Assembly (NCBI RefSeq): GCF_030814015.1
Contig: NZ_JAUSUL010000003.1
Coordinates: forward strand, 186,001 to 250,000
Reading direction: 5' to 3'
Length of the DNA stretch: 64,000 nucleotides
Source: Amorphus orientalis
Lineage (GTDB): Bacteria > Pseudomonadota > Alphaproteobacteria > Rhizobiales > Amorphaceae
Shown: in pieces, positions 25,196-34,465 of the stretch
How the letters are laid out: the number at the start of each line of letters is the position of its first letter
How positions within the stretch are numbered: the stretch's first letter is position 1
Made by a program: the position numbers and the translations under genes
The notes under the pieces: generated by a model
Database searches by the model: none
Seen by the model: only the letters and a program-made list of their open reading frames with translations
What the model was told of the DNA's origin: nothing

Positions 25196-25874
25196 TCGCA
25201 CAGAAGACAGTCGCCCCCCTGCGGGCTGATGGAATCGGCACGGCTGAAATGGGGTGACCCCCGACAATCCTGACTGAAAGCGGACGGCCAAAGCCGTTCT
25301 TTCCATGCCGGTCGCAACCGGACACATGGCTTTCGATGGATCGACGGAGAATTGGGATGTTGGCGTGCAGGCGAGGCTCGCGCTGTCTGCCTGCACATGG
25401 CCCGGCCGGCGCCCGCAGCACAAGCCATCACCCACCGATCGGGCGAGACTGCTCGATCGGACCTTTTCGTTGGCCCCTGATGCCCTTTCCGATCAGGTGT
25501 CTCGCCTGATCGACTGGAAACGGCGCCAGGTTCACCGCCTGGAGCAATCCCTTATCGTTCAGGCGAGAATTCAGCCTGAACGGGAAATGCTCTCGTGCCG
25601 GCTTGGAAGGCTGTTCCGGAGCGCTTGTACGCATCGAAACGGCCCCGGCACGAGGCAGGCCAGTCTGTCTTTCGTGAGCGGCCGATCCAGAGCCTTGACC
25701 GCCCGGATGAACCAATCTGAGCGATACGAAACGGTTCCAGTCGACACCTGAGCAGATCCCCTTCGCTCAAACCGCTTCGGCTTGACCGAACCCTGCTCTG
25801 AAACCCGACCTCAGCGGGCCGGTCTTCGGCGTCGCGGCAGCCTCAAATTGCCGCCGCGGACGAGCTTTTCGGGA
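25196..25874. other. Gene-free stretch with at least six inverted repeats
   Basis: I see no convincing gene here. Inverted repeats follow one another: a stem at 25276-25303; GTGCAGGC/GCCTGCAC (25365-25396); CCGATCG/CGATCGG (25435-25460); CGATCAGG/CCTGATCG (25490-25512); CCAGG/CCTGG (25526-25542); CGTTCAGGC/GCCTGAACG (25556-25582); CTCGTGCCGG/CCGGCACGAG (25592-25654). An open frame spans them (25305-25751), but it has no recognisable domain, and dense hairpins suggest RNA structure instead. A structured RNA or a decayed element are both possible. Confidence 0.45.
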
Positions 25875-25958
25875 TCACACGATCCCGACGACGATGGCGG
25901 CGATAAACACGAATGCCGCACCGAACATGACCACGTTCAAACGTCGGGCATAAGCCAT
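25875..25958 (-). CDS. Small single-pass membrane protein (27 aa)
   Basis: A 28-codon frame including the stop, beginning MAYARRLN and continuing with one uninterrupted hydrophobic stretch (VVMFGAAFVFIAAIVVGIV) to the end. A strong ribosome-binding site, AGGGAGG, lies 6 bases before the ATG. The basic start and hydrophobic remainder predict a single inner-membrane helix with the N terminus in the cytoplasm. An inverted repeat (CGGGATC/GATCCCG) overlaps the stop codon. No family is recognised; the evidence is the start site plus the composition. Confidence 0.6.
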   Translation of the reverse strand: MAYARRLNVVMFGAAFVFIAAIVVGIV

Positions 25959-26341
25959 GACGCACCTCCCTGAGGCACGATTGCCGAAGTCTTAACTATA
26001 GCTCTGCCGGTCCCGGGCGACTAGAAAATTCGTTGCTGCAGCGCCGTGCGGTTGTGGTGCAGCGCAAGCGAATTTCGGTGCCATCGCGAAACAGCATGCT
26101 CCCGGAAGGAGTTGGGCCCGACGCGATGGACGGTCCCGCCACCGCTTCCCGACAGGTTGAAGGGCGCCGGCTTGACTCGCGCGCCCACCTTCGGAATCTT
26201 TTTAGAACAAAACAGGAACATACTACTGAGGCAAGGGTCGCCCAGCAGGCCGGATCCTGTCTCAAGCCCTTGAAACCAATCGTGTTCGGAGCGCTCCTGC
26301 AGACAGCTCCGCCGGTTGCCGACATGTCGTGGAGCATTCTC
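25959..26341. other. Promoter region of the imuA-imuB-dnaE2 cassette
   Basis: This 383-base gap is upstream of imuA and divergent from the 27-codon ORF. It contains the LexA box at 26205-26219, about 122 bases before the imuA start. I see no other gene. Confidence 0.6.
26205..26219 (+). promoter_or_regulatory. LexA (SOS) box upstream of imuA
   Basis: GAAC-N7-GAAC at 26205-26219 is the exact complement of GTTC-N7-GTTC, the direct-repeat LexA site established for alphaproteobacteria such as Rhodobacter and Caulobacter. It lies ahead of imuA, a classic LexA target in this class. Confidence 0.85.
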
Positions 26342-27169
26342 ATGGCGGCCGACCCGCTCGCCGATCTGCGCGCCCGGATTGCCGGCCTGGAAGGCCGGAG
26401 GGAGGCGCTCGTGCCGACCGATATGCGCGGCAACACCGCCGCCGCCCGGTTCTCCGTCGACGTCCTGGAGCGGCTCTACCCCCTGGGCGGACCGCCGGAG
26501 GCCACGGTCCACGACCTCGCCTGCGAGGCCCATCGCGATGCCGGCGCGCTCACCGGCTTCGCCGCGGCGCTGATCGCCCGGATGGGGTCGGAGCGCGGCG
26601 GGCTCGTCTGGATCTCCGACGGCGTCACCGCGGGCGAAACCGGTGCCCTCTATGGACCGGGGCTGGCCGCCTTCGGTCTGGATCCGGGCCGCCTCGTCAG
26701 CGTCACCGCGAAGAGCGCGGCCGATGCCCTGTGGGCGGCGGAGGAAGCGCTTGGCGTGAGCGGGCTCGCGGCGGTGGTGGCCGAGATCGGCGGGACGCCC
26801 CGCGCCCTCGACCTGACCGCCACGCGCCGGCTCGCCCTGCGCGCCGAACGCCAGGGCACCCCCCTCTTCCTGCTGCGGCCCGCGGGGCCGGACGTGCCGT
26901 CCGCTGCCCGCGTCCGCCTCCGGCTGAAGCCGCGCCCGTCGGCGGCCGATCCCCACGGCCTTCCCGTGCTGGGTTCGCCCGGCTTCGCCGTCACCCTGTC
27001 CCGCAACCGCGGCGGCCCGACCGGCGCCGTCGATGTGGAGCTTTCGCCCCATGACCATCGATTCCATGCCGTCCGCGCGCCGCATCCTGTGCCTCTGGCT
27101 GCCGAGACTGCCGACCGACCGCCGCGCCCGGGACCGGCGGAGATCCTCCCCCTTCGAACCGCATCCTGA
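26342..27169 (+). CDS. imuA: ImuA, SOS mutagenesis cassette protein
   Basis: A 275-residue RecA-like protein of the ImuA group, needed with ImuB and DnaE2 for damage-induced mutagenesis. The N-terminal half has ADLRARIAGLEGR-type coil (LADLRARIAGLEG), and the middle has TVHDLACEAHRDAGALTGFAAALIARM and GGLVWISDG-GETGALYGPGL, which are typical. RNRGGPTGAVDVEL near the end is the family's C-terminal motif. ATG 26342 has GGAG 7 bases upstream. Its last 119 bases overlap the imuB start in another frame. A LexA box lies upstream. Confidence 0.88.
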   Translation: MAADPLADLRARIAGLEGRREALVPTDMRGNTAAARFSVDVLERLYPLGGPPEATVHDLACEAHRDAGALTGFAAALIARMGSERGGLVWISDGVTAGETGALYGPGLAAFGLDPGRLVSVTAKSAADALWAAEEALGVSGLAAVVAEIGGTPRALDLTATRRLALRAERQGTPLFLLRPAGPDVPSAARVRLRLKPRPSAADPHGLPVLGSPGFAVTLSRNRGGPTGAVDVELSPHDHRFHAVRAPHPVPLAAETADRPPRPGPAEILPLRTAS

Positions 27170-28862
27170 GGAGCGCGGCGGGGCCGCACCACCGCGCGCC
27201 ACCGTGGCCAGGGTCGGGCCCGCGCAGATCCTCGCCGCCGTCGATGCGGTCGCCGAGACGGCCGGCCTGGAACCGGGGCTCGGGCTGGCGGAGGCGCGCG
27301 CCCTGGTGCCCGCGCTCGTCGCGGAGCCCCACGACCCGGAGGCCGACGCCGCCCTTCTCGACGGGCTCGCAACCGCCTGCGACCGCTACACGCCGCTGGT
27401 CGCCCTGACGCCGCCGGACGGGCTCTTTCTCGACATCACCGGCTGCGCCCACCTGTTCGGCGGGGAAGCAGGACTCATGAACGATCTGAGCACCCGTCTG
27501 TCCCGCGCCGGGTTTTCCGCCCGTGCGACAATCGCGCCCACGCCGGGTGCGGCCTGGGCGATGGCGCATTACGGCGAGACCGCGATCCTGACGGACGACG
27601 ACCTGAAACCCGCCCTGCAACCGCTCCCCGTGGACGCCCTGCGGATCGCACCGGCCACGGCCCGGGCCCTGAAAAGCCTCGGCCTGAAACGGATCGCCGA
27701 TCTGGCCGGCCAGCCCCGCGCCCCGCTCGCCGCCCGGTTCGGACCGGAGCTCCTGCGCCGGCTTCATCAGGCCGTCGGCGACGAGGACGAACCGATCACG
27801 CCGCGCCGCCCGCTGCCGCCCTTGACGGTGGAGCGCCGGCTCGCCGAGCCGATCTTCCAGTGGGATGTGGTGAGCGCCTATCTGGCCCGCCTCGCCGCGT
27901 CTCTTGAAAGCCGGTTGGAGGCGCGGGGCGAAGGCGCGCGGCAGCTGTCGCTTGCGCTTTTTCATGCCGACGGCAGCGTCAGCACGGCCGCGGCCACAAC
28001 CACCGGCGCCGTGCGAGATCCCGCCCGCATCGCCGCCGTTTTCGCCCCGAAAATCGAGGCCCTCGCGGCCCGCCGCCAGATCGACAGCGGCATCGACCTG
28101 ATCCGACTGGCCGCCCACGAAACGGCCCCCTTCGACGCGCGCCAGAACGATCTCGACGGCCGGGTTCAGGCCGAAAGCGACCTGGCCCGCCTGATCGACG
28201 TGCTCGCCGCCCGCCTCGGATCGGACGCCGTCACCCGCCTCGTGGCCGGCGACAGCCACATCCCCGAATTCGCCGGCGCGGCGATGGCGGCGCATTCTTC
28301 TCGCTCACGCGAGTTCGCTTCGCTCACCGCTGCGCGGGCGCGGCCCAAGAGCAGCCTGCATCCCCAAGGATGCAGACAAGCTGCTCGATCTGAAAAAACG
28401 ATCAACTCTTGGACGGTCGATCGGAACCGACCGTCCGTTGATCTTAGCGCCGGCGCGCAGTCGCGCGCTGGTGGACTCCAGCCCCAAAGCCCGGGCAAGC
28501 GAGAGACAGCAGTGGCCCTCGGTCTTGCGGAGGAAGCGGAGCCGTTCGATGCCCCCCTTCCCGACCCGCCGGACCGGCCGCTGCGCCTGTTTGCCCGCCC
28601 CGAACCCGTCGAGGCGGTGGCCTCCGTCCCCGACGGCCCGCCGGCGAGCTTCCGCTGGCGCAAGGTGCGCTATCTGGTCGCCCGGGCGGAGGGGCCGGAA
28701 CGGATCGCCGCGGAATGGTGGCACGGCGGCGCGATCGGCCCGACCCGGGACTATTTCCGGGTCGAGGACGCTGACGGCCGCCGCTTCTGGCTCTACAGGG
28801 AAGGGCTCTACGGGCGCGAGACCGACCGGCCCCGCTGGTATCTGCACGGGCTGTTCGCATGA
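27051..28862 (+). CDS. imuB: ImuB, Y-family polymerase-like mutasome subunit, with repeat-derived insert
   Basis: A 603-residue ImuB, a non-catalytic Y-family polymerase homologue that bridges the beta clamp and DnaE2. RRILCLWLPRLPTDRRAR opens the protein, LFLDITGCAHLFGGE marks the palm, and PDGPPASFRWRKVRYLVARA begins the C-terminal domain, ending WYLHGLFA. Around residues 415-475 it contains about 60 residues (from HSSRSREFASLT to SAGAQSRAGG) encoded by a C repeat in sense orientation; family members go directly from SHIPE to the Pro-rich PLRLFARPEP segment. The frame is kept. A P repeat starts at the base after its stop. The start overlaps imuA. Confidence 0.9.
   Translation: MTIDSMPSARRILCLWLPRLPTDRRARDRRRSSPFEPHPEERGGAAPPRATVARVGPAQILAAVDAVAETAGLEPGLGLAEARALVPALVAEPHDPEADAALLDGLATACDRYTPLVALTPPDGLFLDITGCAHLFGGEAGLMNDLSTRLSRAGFSARATIAPTPGAAWAMAHYGETAILTDDDLKPALQPLPVDALRIAPATARALKSLGLKRIADLAGQPRAPLAARFGPELLRRLHQAVGDEDEPITPRRPLPPLTVERRLAEPIFQWDVVSAYLARLAASLESRLEARGEGARQLSLALFHADGSVSTAAATTTGAVRDPARIAAVFAPKIEALAARRQIDSGIDLIRLAAHETAPFDARQNDLDGRVQAESDLARLIDVLAARLGSDAVTRLVAGDSHIPEFAGAAMAAHSSRSREFASLTAARARPKSSLHPQGCRQAARSEKTINSWTVDRNRPSVDLSAGAQSRAGGLQPQSPGKRETAVALGLAEEAEPFDAPLPDPPDRPLRLFARPEPVEAVASVPDGPPASFRWRKVRYLVARAEGPERIAAEWWHGGAIGPTRDYFRVEDADGRRFWLYREGLYGRETDRPRWYLHGLFA
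28295..28475 (+). repeat. C-type repeat inserted in the imuB reading frame
   Basis: The left part (CTCACGCGAGTTCGCTTCGC...) equals the C module at 34012 and 28928, and the right end (GCGCGCAGTCGCGCGCTGG) equals its tail. Between them lies unique sequence with two hairpins: CTGCATCC/GGATGCAG near 28358 and GGACGGTCG/CGACCGTCC near 28412. The insertion is translated in frame. Confidence 0.8.
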
Positions 28863-29220
28863 GCAATTCCAGGGAAAGTGGGAACCGGTTTTCCGTCCGG
28901 AATTGCGGGAAAGAAAGGTCTTTTCGCTCACGCCAGTTCGCTTCGCTCGCGGCTGCGCGGGGGCGGCCTGTTCTTTCGTCCCGGTCGCTGCGCTCCGCGC
29001 CTCTTGACCGGCCGGCGGACGGTCGCGCGCTGATGGGTGCAGTCCGGACAGGAGTTCGCGACCAAGCCCACCCAGGTCTCCGCTCATCCCCGCGCAGGCG
29101 GGGATCCAGGGCCGCAGGCCGCAGCCTCTCGCTTTGCCCCTCACGCCAAGTTCGCTTCGCTCACCGGCTCCGGGTGGGCGGCCTCCGGCGGGCGCGCGGT
29201 CGCGCGTTGGCTTCGCAAAG
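28863..29220 (+). repeat. P/C/Q repeat array between imuB and dnaE2
   Basis: The array starts with P (28863-28906, ends GCAATTCC and GGAATTGC, perfect 8-bp stem) directly after the imuB stop. Then come a C module (28928-29030), a Q hairpin (29078-29112, ATCCCCGC/GCGGGGAT stem) and a second C module (29141-29220). It fills the 402-base gap between the two cassette genes; no other gene is present. Confidence 0.85.
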
Positions 29221-29264
29221 CCTGTCCTCGTTTCTGCCCCATCCCGCTCCAACCGTGATGCGCC

Positions 29265-32200
29265 ATGTCCCCTCCCCCCTTCGTCGAACTCGCCGCCGCG
29301 ACAAACTTCTCCTTCCTGCACGGTGCCTCCCATGCGGAAGAGATGGTCGGACAGGCCGCGCGGCTGCGCCTATCCGGCCTCGGCGTCTGCGACAAAAACT
29401 CGCTTGCGGGCATCGTGCGGGCCCACGCCGCCGCCAAGGAGGCGGGACTTGGCTTCGCCGTCGGCTGCCGGCTGGTCTTCTCCGACGCCACGCCCGAGCT
29501 GTTCGCCTGGCCGACGGACCGGGCCGCTTATGGCCGCCTCTGCCGGCTTCTGACGGTGGGCAACATGCGCGGCGAAAAGGGCGACTGCCGGCTGCTGCGC
29601 AACGACCTGGCCGCCCATTCCGCCGGGCTCGTGTTCGCGGTCGTGGCCGGCACCGCGCCGGACGCCGAGATCGCCGCAACGGCCGCCCTGCTCGCGACCG
29701 CCACCGACGAGCCCGTCCGGCTCGCGATCACCGCCGGCTACGGCCGCGCCGACCGCCGCCGCCAGGCCGAAACCGCCCGCCTCGCGGAGCGTCTTGGCCT
29801 GCCGCTTTTGGCCACGCTCCTGCCGCTCTACCACGTGCCGGACCGCAGGATCCTGCAGGACACGCTGACGGCGATTGCCGCCCACGTCCCCGTCGATGCC
29901 GCCGGCCGCCGGCTTCAGGCCAACGCCGAGCGCCACATCAAGCCCCCGGAGGAGGTCGCGCGCCTGTTCCGGGAGTATCCCGACGCCGTCCGCGAGACGG
30001 TGAAGGTGTTCGATCGGCTCGCTTTTTCCCTCGATGAACTGCGCTACGAATATCCGGAGGAGGTCACCGATCCCGGCTCGACGCCCCAGGAGACGCTGGT
30101 CCGGCTGACCCGCGAAGGTGCCCGGGCGCGCTATCCGGACGGCGTTCCCGAAAAGGTCCGCACCGCCATCGCCCACGAGCTGCAGCTGATCGGCGAGCTC
30201 GACTATGCCCCCTATTTCCTGACGGTCCACGACATCGTCCGCTTCGCCCGCTCCCGGGCGATCCTGGCCCAGGGGCGCGGCTCGGCGGCGAACTCCGCCG
30301 TCTGCTTCTGCCTGGGCATCACCGAGGTCGATCCGGACCGCACCGACCTCCTGTTCGAGCGCTTCATCTCGGCCGAGCGCCGCGAACCGCCGGACATCGA
30401 CGTCGATTTCGAGCACGAGCGGCGCGAGGAGGTGATCCAGTATGTCTACGCGAAATACGGGCGCGACCGGGCCGGGCTCGCCGCCACCGTGATTTCCTAT
30501 CGCAGCCGCTCCGCCGCCCGCGAGATCGGCAAGGCGCTGGGCCTGTCCGAAGACGCCGTCTCGGCGCTGTCGGGCACCATCTGGGGCTGGAGCGCGGCGG
30601 GCGTCAGCCCCGAGGACGCCCGCCGTGCCGGGCTTGCCCCCGACGATCCGCGGATCGCGCATCTGGTCCGCCTGTCGCGCGAGATCATGGGCTTTCCCCG
30701 CCACCTCTCCCAGCACGTCGGCGGCTTCGTCATCACCCGCGGCCGGCTCGACGAAGTGGTCCCCATAACCAAGGCAGCCATGGAGGACCGCACCATGGTG
30801 GAATGGGACAAGGACGATCTGGACGCCCTCGGCATCCTGAAGATCGATGTGCTCGCGCTGGGCATGCTGACCTGCATCCGCAAGGCGTTCGCGCTGCTCG
30901 GCCGCCACTATGCCGACGAGTTGGCGGCAAGCGACGCTGCCGCGCCGTCGGCCTATCCGCGCTTTCATCCGATGGGGGACGGCGGCCCCGACTGGGTCGA
31001 CGCACCCCAATCTCCGCTCATCACCGCGCAGGCGGGGATCCAGGACCACACATCGCAGCATCAACCGGAGGCGGGCAAATCCGGATTTCCGGCTCATTGG
31101 GTCGGCGCCGGACCCGCCGCGCCGTCGATCGCCGTCGATCCGCGCAATGTGCCCCAGCCTCCGCCCGTTCCCGCGAAAGCCGGAATCCAGGGCGGCTCGG
31201 ACATGACCGCCCCCTGGCCGGTGACGCTCGCCTCCATCCCCGAAGGCGATACGGCCGTCTACGACATGATCTGCCGGGCCGACACGCTCGGCGTCTTCCA
31301 GATCGAAAGCCGCGCCCAGATGACCATGCTGCCCCGGCTGAAGCCCCGAGAGTTCTACGATCTCGTCATCGAGGTCGCGATCGTCCGGCCGGGGCCGATC
31401 CAGGGCGACATGGTCCACCCCTATCTCCGCCGCCGGCAGAAAAAGGAAAAGGTCCACTATCCCGCCCCCTCCCCAGAGCACGGCCCGCCGGACGAGTTGA
31501 AACAGGTGCTCGGCAAGACGCTGGGTGTGCCGCTGTTCCAGGAGCAGGCGATGAAGATCGCGATCGTGGCCGCCGGCTTCACGCCCTCGGAGGCCGACCG
31601 GCTGCGGCGCGCCATGGCCACCTTCCGCAAGGTCGGCACGATCCACACCTTCCAGGAGAAGATGGTCGAGGGCATGGCCCGGCGCGGCTACGACCGCGCC
31701 TTCGCCGAGCGCTGCTTCCAGCAGATCGAGGGCTTCGGCGAGTACGGCTTTCCCGAAAGCCACGCGGCGAGCTTCGCGCTCCTGGTCTACGCCTCGTGCT
31801 GGCTGAAGTGCCACTATCCCGACGTCTTCTGCGTGGCCCTCCTCAACAGCCAGCCGATGGGCTTCTACGCGCCGTCCCAGATCGTGCGCGATGCCGCCCG
31901 CCACGGCGTCGAGATCCGTCCCGCCTGCGTCAACGCGTCGGCCTGGGACAGCACGCTGGAGCCCGGCCCCGCCGCGCGCGACCGGCTCCACCGCGACCAC
32001 GCCTCGATGCGGGGCGCGATCCGCGCGCGCTGCGCGGTCCGGCTCGGCCTGCGCCAGGTGAAGGGGCTCGCGGAGGCCGCCGTGGAGACGCTGGTGGCGG
32101 CGCGCGGGGCGGGCTACGATTCCGTGCGCGATCTCTGGCTGCGCACCGGCCTGCCCCGTCCTGTGATCGAGCGGCTGGCCGAGGCGGACGCCTTCGCCGG

Positions 32201-33110
32201 CCTCGGGCTTTCCCGCCGGGACGCGCTCTGGGCCGCACGCGGGCTCGACGAGGGCGCCGCCGCCGAGACGCTGCCACTGTTTGCCGCCGCCGATACGGCC
32301 GCGCTCCGGGACGAGCCCGATGCGCATCTGCCGCCGATGCCGCCCGGCGAGGAGGTGATCCACGACTACCGCACGCTGTCGCTCTCCCTGAAGGCGCATC
32401 CGGCCGCCTTCGTGCGCGCGCGGCTTACCGCCGACGGCGTGCTGGCGGCGGAGCGGCTGGCGGCGACGGCGAACGGCGGCCGGGTCACCGTCGCCGGTCT
32501 GGTGCTGGTGCGCCAGCGGCCGGGCTCGGCCAAGGGCGTGATCTTCATGACGCTGGAGGACGAGACCAGTGTCGCCAACGTCATCGTCTGGCCGAAGGTG
32601 TTCGAGCGCTTCCGCGCCGTGGTGCTCGGCAGCCGCTTCGTCCAGGTGACCGGCCGGCTTCAGTGCCAGGACGGCGTCATCCACGTGGTCGCCGACCGGC
32701 TCGTCGACCGGACGGCCGATCTCTCCATCCTGAGCGAGGACGCAGCCGCCACACCCCGCCACCAGCGCGGCGGCCCGTTCGCCGAGATGGAGGGCATGCT
32801 CGCCAACGCCGACGAGGTCCGCCGCCCCCAGGACGACGTCCGCACCAAGATCAAACCCGGCTCGACGCTCGCCCGGCTGATGAGCGAGATGCCGGAGCTG
32901 GAGGGCGATCTGGACCCGCTTCGCCGCAGGAACGCCGAGACGCTCTCTAAGGCGGCCCCGTCCGACGATCCGCAGCCGGCGCCGCGCTCCACCTGGTTCA
33001 CCCCGCGCCGCGCCGCCTCCGACACGTCCGAGATCGGCCGCCACGCGGAGGACCGCGCCAAGGCCCGCGCCACCCGCACGGCGCTGCCCAAAGGGCGCAA
33101 TTTTCATTGA
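29265..33110 (+). CDS. dnaE2: DnaE2, error-prone DNA polymerase III alpha subunit, with repeat-derived insert
   Basis: A 1,281-residue C-family polymerase for damage-induced mutagenesis. The PHP domain opens the protein ([21 protein letters not shown]), the catalytic DIDVDFE acidic cluster is at residues 377-383, [20 protein letters not shown] and [18 protein letters not shown] are family hallmarks, an OB fold follows, and LPKGRNFH is the usual C terminus. It is about 100-150 residues longer than most DnaE2. The extra part, about residues 570-645, contains two Q repeats translated as [10 protein letters not shown] and [10 protein letters not shown]. The frame is intact, so function may be kept. 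It follows imuB after a repeat array. Confidence 0.93.
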   Translation: MSPPPFVELAAATNFSFLHGASHAEEMVGQAARLRLSGLGVCDKNSLAGIVRAHAAAKEAGLGFAVGCRLVFSDATPELFAWPTDRAAYGRLCRLLTVGNMRGEKGDCRLLRNDLAAHSAGLVFAVVAGTAPDAEIAATAALLATATDEPVRLAITAGYGRADRRRQAETARLAERLGLPLLATLLPLYHVPDRRILQDTLTAIAAHVPVDAAGRRLQANAERHIKPPEEVARLFREYPDAVRETVKVFDRLAFSLDELRYEYPEEVTDPGSTPQETLVRLTREGARARYPDGVPEKVRTAIAHELQLIGELDYAPYFLTVHDIVRFARSRAILAQGRGSAANSAVCFCLGITEVDPDRTDLLFERFISAERREPPDIDVDFEHERREEVIQYVYAKYGRDRAGLAATVISYRSRSAAREIGKALGLSEDAVSALSGTIWGWSAAGVSPEDARRAGLAPDDPRIAHLVRLSREIMGFPRHLSQHVGGFVITRGRLDEVVPITKAAMEDRTMVEWDKDDLDALGILKIDVLALGMLTCIRKAFALLGRHYADELAASDAAAPSAYPRFHPMGDGGPDWVDAPQSPLITAQAGIQDHTSQHQPEAGKSGFPAHWVGAGPAAPSIAVDPRNVPQPPPVPAKAGIQGGSDMTAPWPVTLASIPEGDTAVYDMICRADTLGVFQIESRAQMTMLPRLKPREFYDLVIEVAIVRPGPIQGDMVHPYLRRRQKKEKVHYPAPSPEHGPPDELKQVLGKTLGVPLFQEQAMKIAIVAAGFTPSEADRLRRAMATFRKVGTIHTFQEKMVEGMARRGYDRAFAERCFQQIEGFGEYGFPESHAASFALLVYASCWLKCHYPDVFCVALLNSQPMGFYAPSQIVRDAARHGVEIRPACVNASAWDSTLEPGPAARDRLHRDHASMRGAIRARCAVRLGLRQVKGLAEAAVETLVAARGAGYDSVRDLWLRTGLPRPVIERLAEADAFAGLGLSRRDALWAARGLDEGAAAETLPLFAAADTAALRDEPDAHLPPMPPGEEVIHDYRTLSLSLKAHPAAFVRARLTADGVLAAERLAATANGGRVTVAGLVLVRQRPGSAKGVIFMTLEDETSVANVIVWPKVFERFRAVVLGSRFVQVTGRLQCQDGVIHVVADRLVDRTADLSILSEDAAATPRHQRGGPFAEMEGMLANADEVRRPQDDVRTKIKPGSTLARLMSEMPELEGDLDPLRRRNAETLSKAAPSDDPQPAPRSTWFTPRRAASDTSEIGRHAEDRAKARATRTALPKGRNFH
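31012..31194 (+). repeat. Two Q repeats inside dnaE2
   Basis: Q copies lie at 31012-31045 (CTCATCACCGCGCAGGCGGG) and 31161-31194 (GCGAAAGCCGGAATCCAGGG), in the same orientation. Both are in frame with dnaE2. They bracket about 115 bases of Pro/Ala-rich coding sequence of no recognised origin. Confidence 0.8.
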
Positions 33111-33290
33111 TCGGGGAGTATCAAGATCCAGCCTCTCCCCCGGATGACCCCGCCCAAGGCCCTGGTAAACCGACGCTCTTCCGATCGGTCCTGGTTCCGT
33201 CGCCATCCCGTGTAGGAGGGTCAGGGCATCTGGCGAGCCTTTCCCTGCGGGCAAAAAGCTCTAGGCTTTCCCCAAAAGAGGGGATCCTTC

Positions 33291-33998
33291 ATGCGACGAC
33301 TGCGAACGCGCCTCGGCGCGATGTTGGGCGCCGCCGCCCTGTTCGCCGCCGGTCTTGTGCTGTCCGCGAGCGCGCAGGAGCGGCCCCGCGTCGACCTCGC
33401 CCTCGTGCTGGCGCTCGACTGTTCCTATTCCGTGGACGCGCGGGAGTTCGACCTGCAGCGCAAAGGGCTCGCCAGAGCCTTTCTCGACGAGGCCGTGGTC
33501 GCCGCCATCCAGAGCGGGCCGAGCGGCCGCATCGCGGTGACGGTCGTCCAATGGTCGGCCGACGACGTGCAGACCGTCGCCGTCCCCTGGCGGATCGTTG
33601 ACGGACCGGCCACCGCCGCCGAACTCGCCAGCCTGATCGCCGGCGCGCCGCGCCAGGCCGCAGCCGGCTCCACCTCGATCTCCGCCATGATGATCTACGG
33701 CGCCAAGCTGCTCGCCCAGGCGCCGGTCACTGCCGACCGGCAGGTGATCGACATCGCCACCGACGGCATCAACAATCTCGGCCCCTGGCTCAGGGATGCC
33801 CGCGACGCGATCGTGCCGCGCGGCATCACCGTCAACGGGCTCGCGATCATGAACGAGGTGCCGTACCTGCATCACTATCTCAGGAACCGGATGATCGGCG
33901 GACCGGGCTCGTTCGTCGAGGTTGCCAAGGACTATGCCGACTTCGCCCGGGCGATCCACATCAAGCTCCTGCGCGAGATCCGCCCGATGATCGGGTGA
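33291..33998 (+). CDS. Exported DUF1194 (von Willebrand A-like) protein
   Basis: A 235-residue protein with a signal peptide (LGAAALFAAGLVLSASAQ). The VWA metal-ion site DxSxS is present as LALDCSYSVD, and later ITDG-like IATDGINNLG completes the MIDAS pattern. The length and IMNEVPYLHHYLRN match DUF1194. The function is unknown; the family is probably periplasmic and calcium- or magnesium-binding. ATG 33291 follows AGAGGGG. A C repeat begins about 10 bases after its stop. There is no sign that it belongs to the SOS regulon despite its neighbours. Confidence 0.88.
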   Translation: MRRLRTRLGAMLGAAALFAAGLVLSASAQERPRVDLALVLALDCSYSVDAREFDLQRKGLARAFLDEAVVAAIQSGPSGRIAVTVVQWSADDVQTVAVPWRIVDGPATAAELASLIAGAPRQAAAGSTSISAMMIYGAKLLAQAPVTADRQVIDIATDGINNLGPWLRDARDAIVPRGITVNGLAIMNEVPYLHHYLRNRMIGGPGSFVEVAKDYADFARAIHIKLLREIRPMIG

Positions 33999-34008
33999 GA
34001 GTTGTTTG

Positions 34009-34345
34009 CGCTCACGCGAGTTCGCTTCGCTCACCGCTGCGCGGGCGCGGCCTGACCGGCCGGCGCGCGGTCGCGCGCTGGCTACGCGTGCCAGAAAAAG
34101 GGAGAACCGGTTTTCCGTCCGGGATTTGCCAGACGTGAACTTTTCCGCTCGCGCGCATTCGCTTCGCTCACGGCTGCGCGGGTGCGGCCGGTTCTTTCGT
34201 CCCGGTCGCTTCGCTCCGCGCCTCGTGACCGGCCGGCGAACGGTCGCACGCTCGTGGCCCTCCACGGAACGGCAGCTGCCGGTTTTCTCCACAGGCTCCC
34301 CAACTCCGCTCATTCCGGCGAAAGCCGGAATCCAGGGCCATGCGG
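34009..34345 (+). repeat. P/C/Q repeat array between the VWA gene and mmcB
   Basis: This holds a C module (34009-34082), a half-degraded P (34087-34129, right end GGGATTTGC intact), a second C module (34146-34252) and a Q hairpin (34305-34338, ATTCCGGC-GAAA-GCCGGAAT, a perfect 8-bp stem with a GAAA loop). The array follows the VWA gene's stop and reads in its sense. The remaining stretch to 34497 carries the mmcB LexA box and no gene. Confidence 0.85.
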
Positions 34346-34450
34346 CCGGCACTTGCGACACCCAACCTGGCCTCTGTCGGACCAAGCTGTGCGTCGATAC
34401 CCTCACAGACCGACCGCGAACGTCCCGCTTTCCCGCACCTTGCAAATCTG

Positions 34451-34465
34451 GAACGAAAAGGGAAC
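34451..34465 (+). promoter_or_regulatory. LexA (SOS) box upstream of mmcB
   Basis: GAAC-N7-GAAC at 34451-34465 is the complement of GTTC-N7-GTTC. It lies 32 bases before the mmcB ATG, a position that would block initiation or elongation directly. mmcB is a known SOS gene in Caulobacter. Confidence 0.85.

Noticed and set aside
25305-25751. A 148-codon plus-strand ORF
   Set aside because: It has no ribosome-binding site, no recognisable domain and runs through dense inverted repeats; noted only as part of the structured stretch.
29370-33254. A 1,294-codon open frame antisense to dnaE2
   Set aside because: It mirrors the dnaE2 frame in GC-rich DNA, has Arg/His/Gly-rich composition and no family likeness. 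It is a shadow frame.
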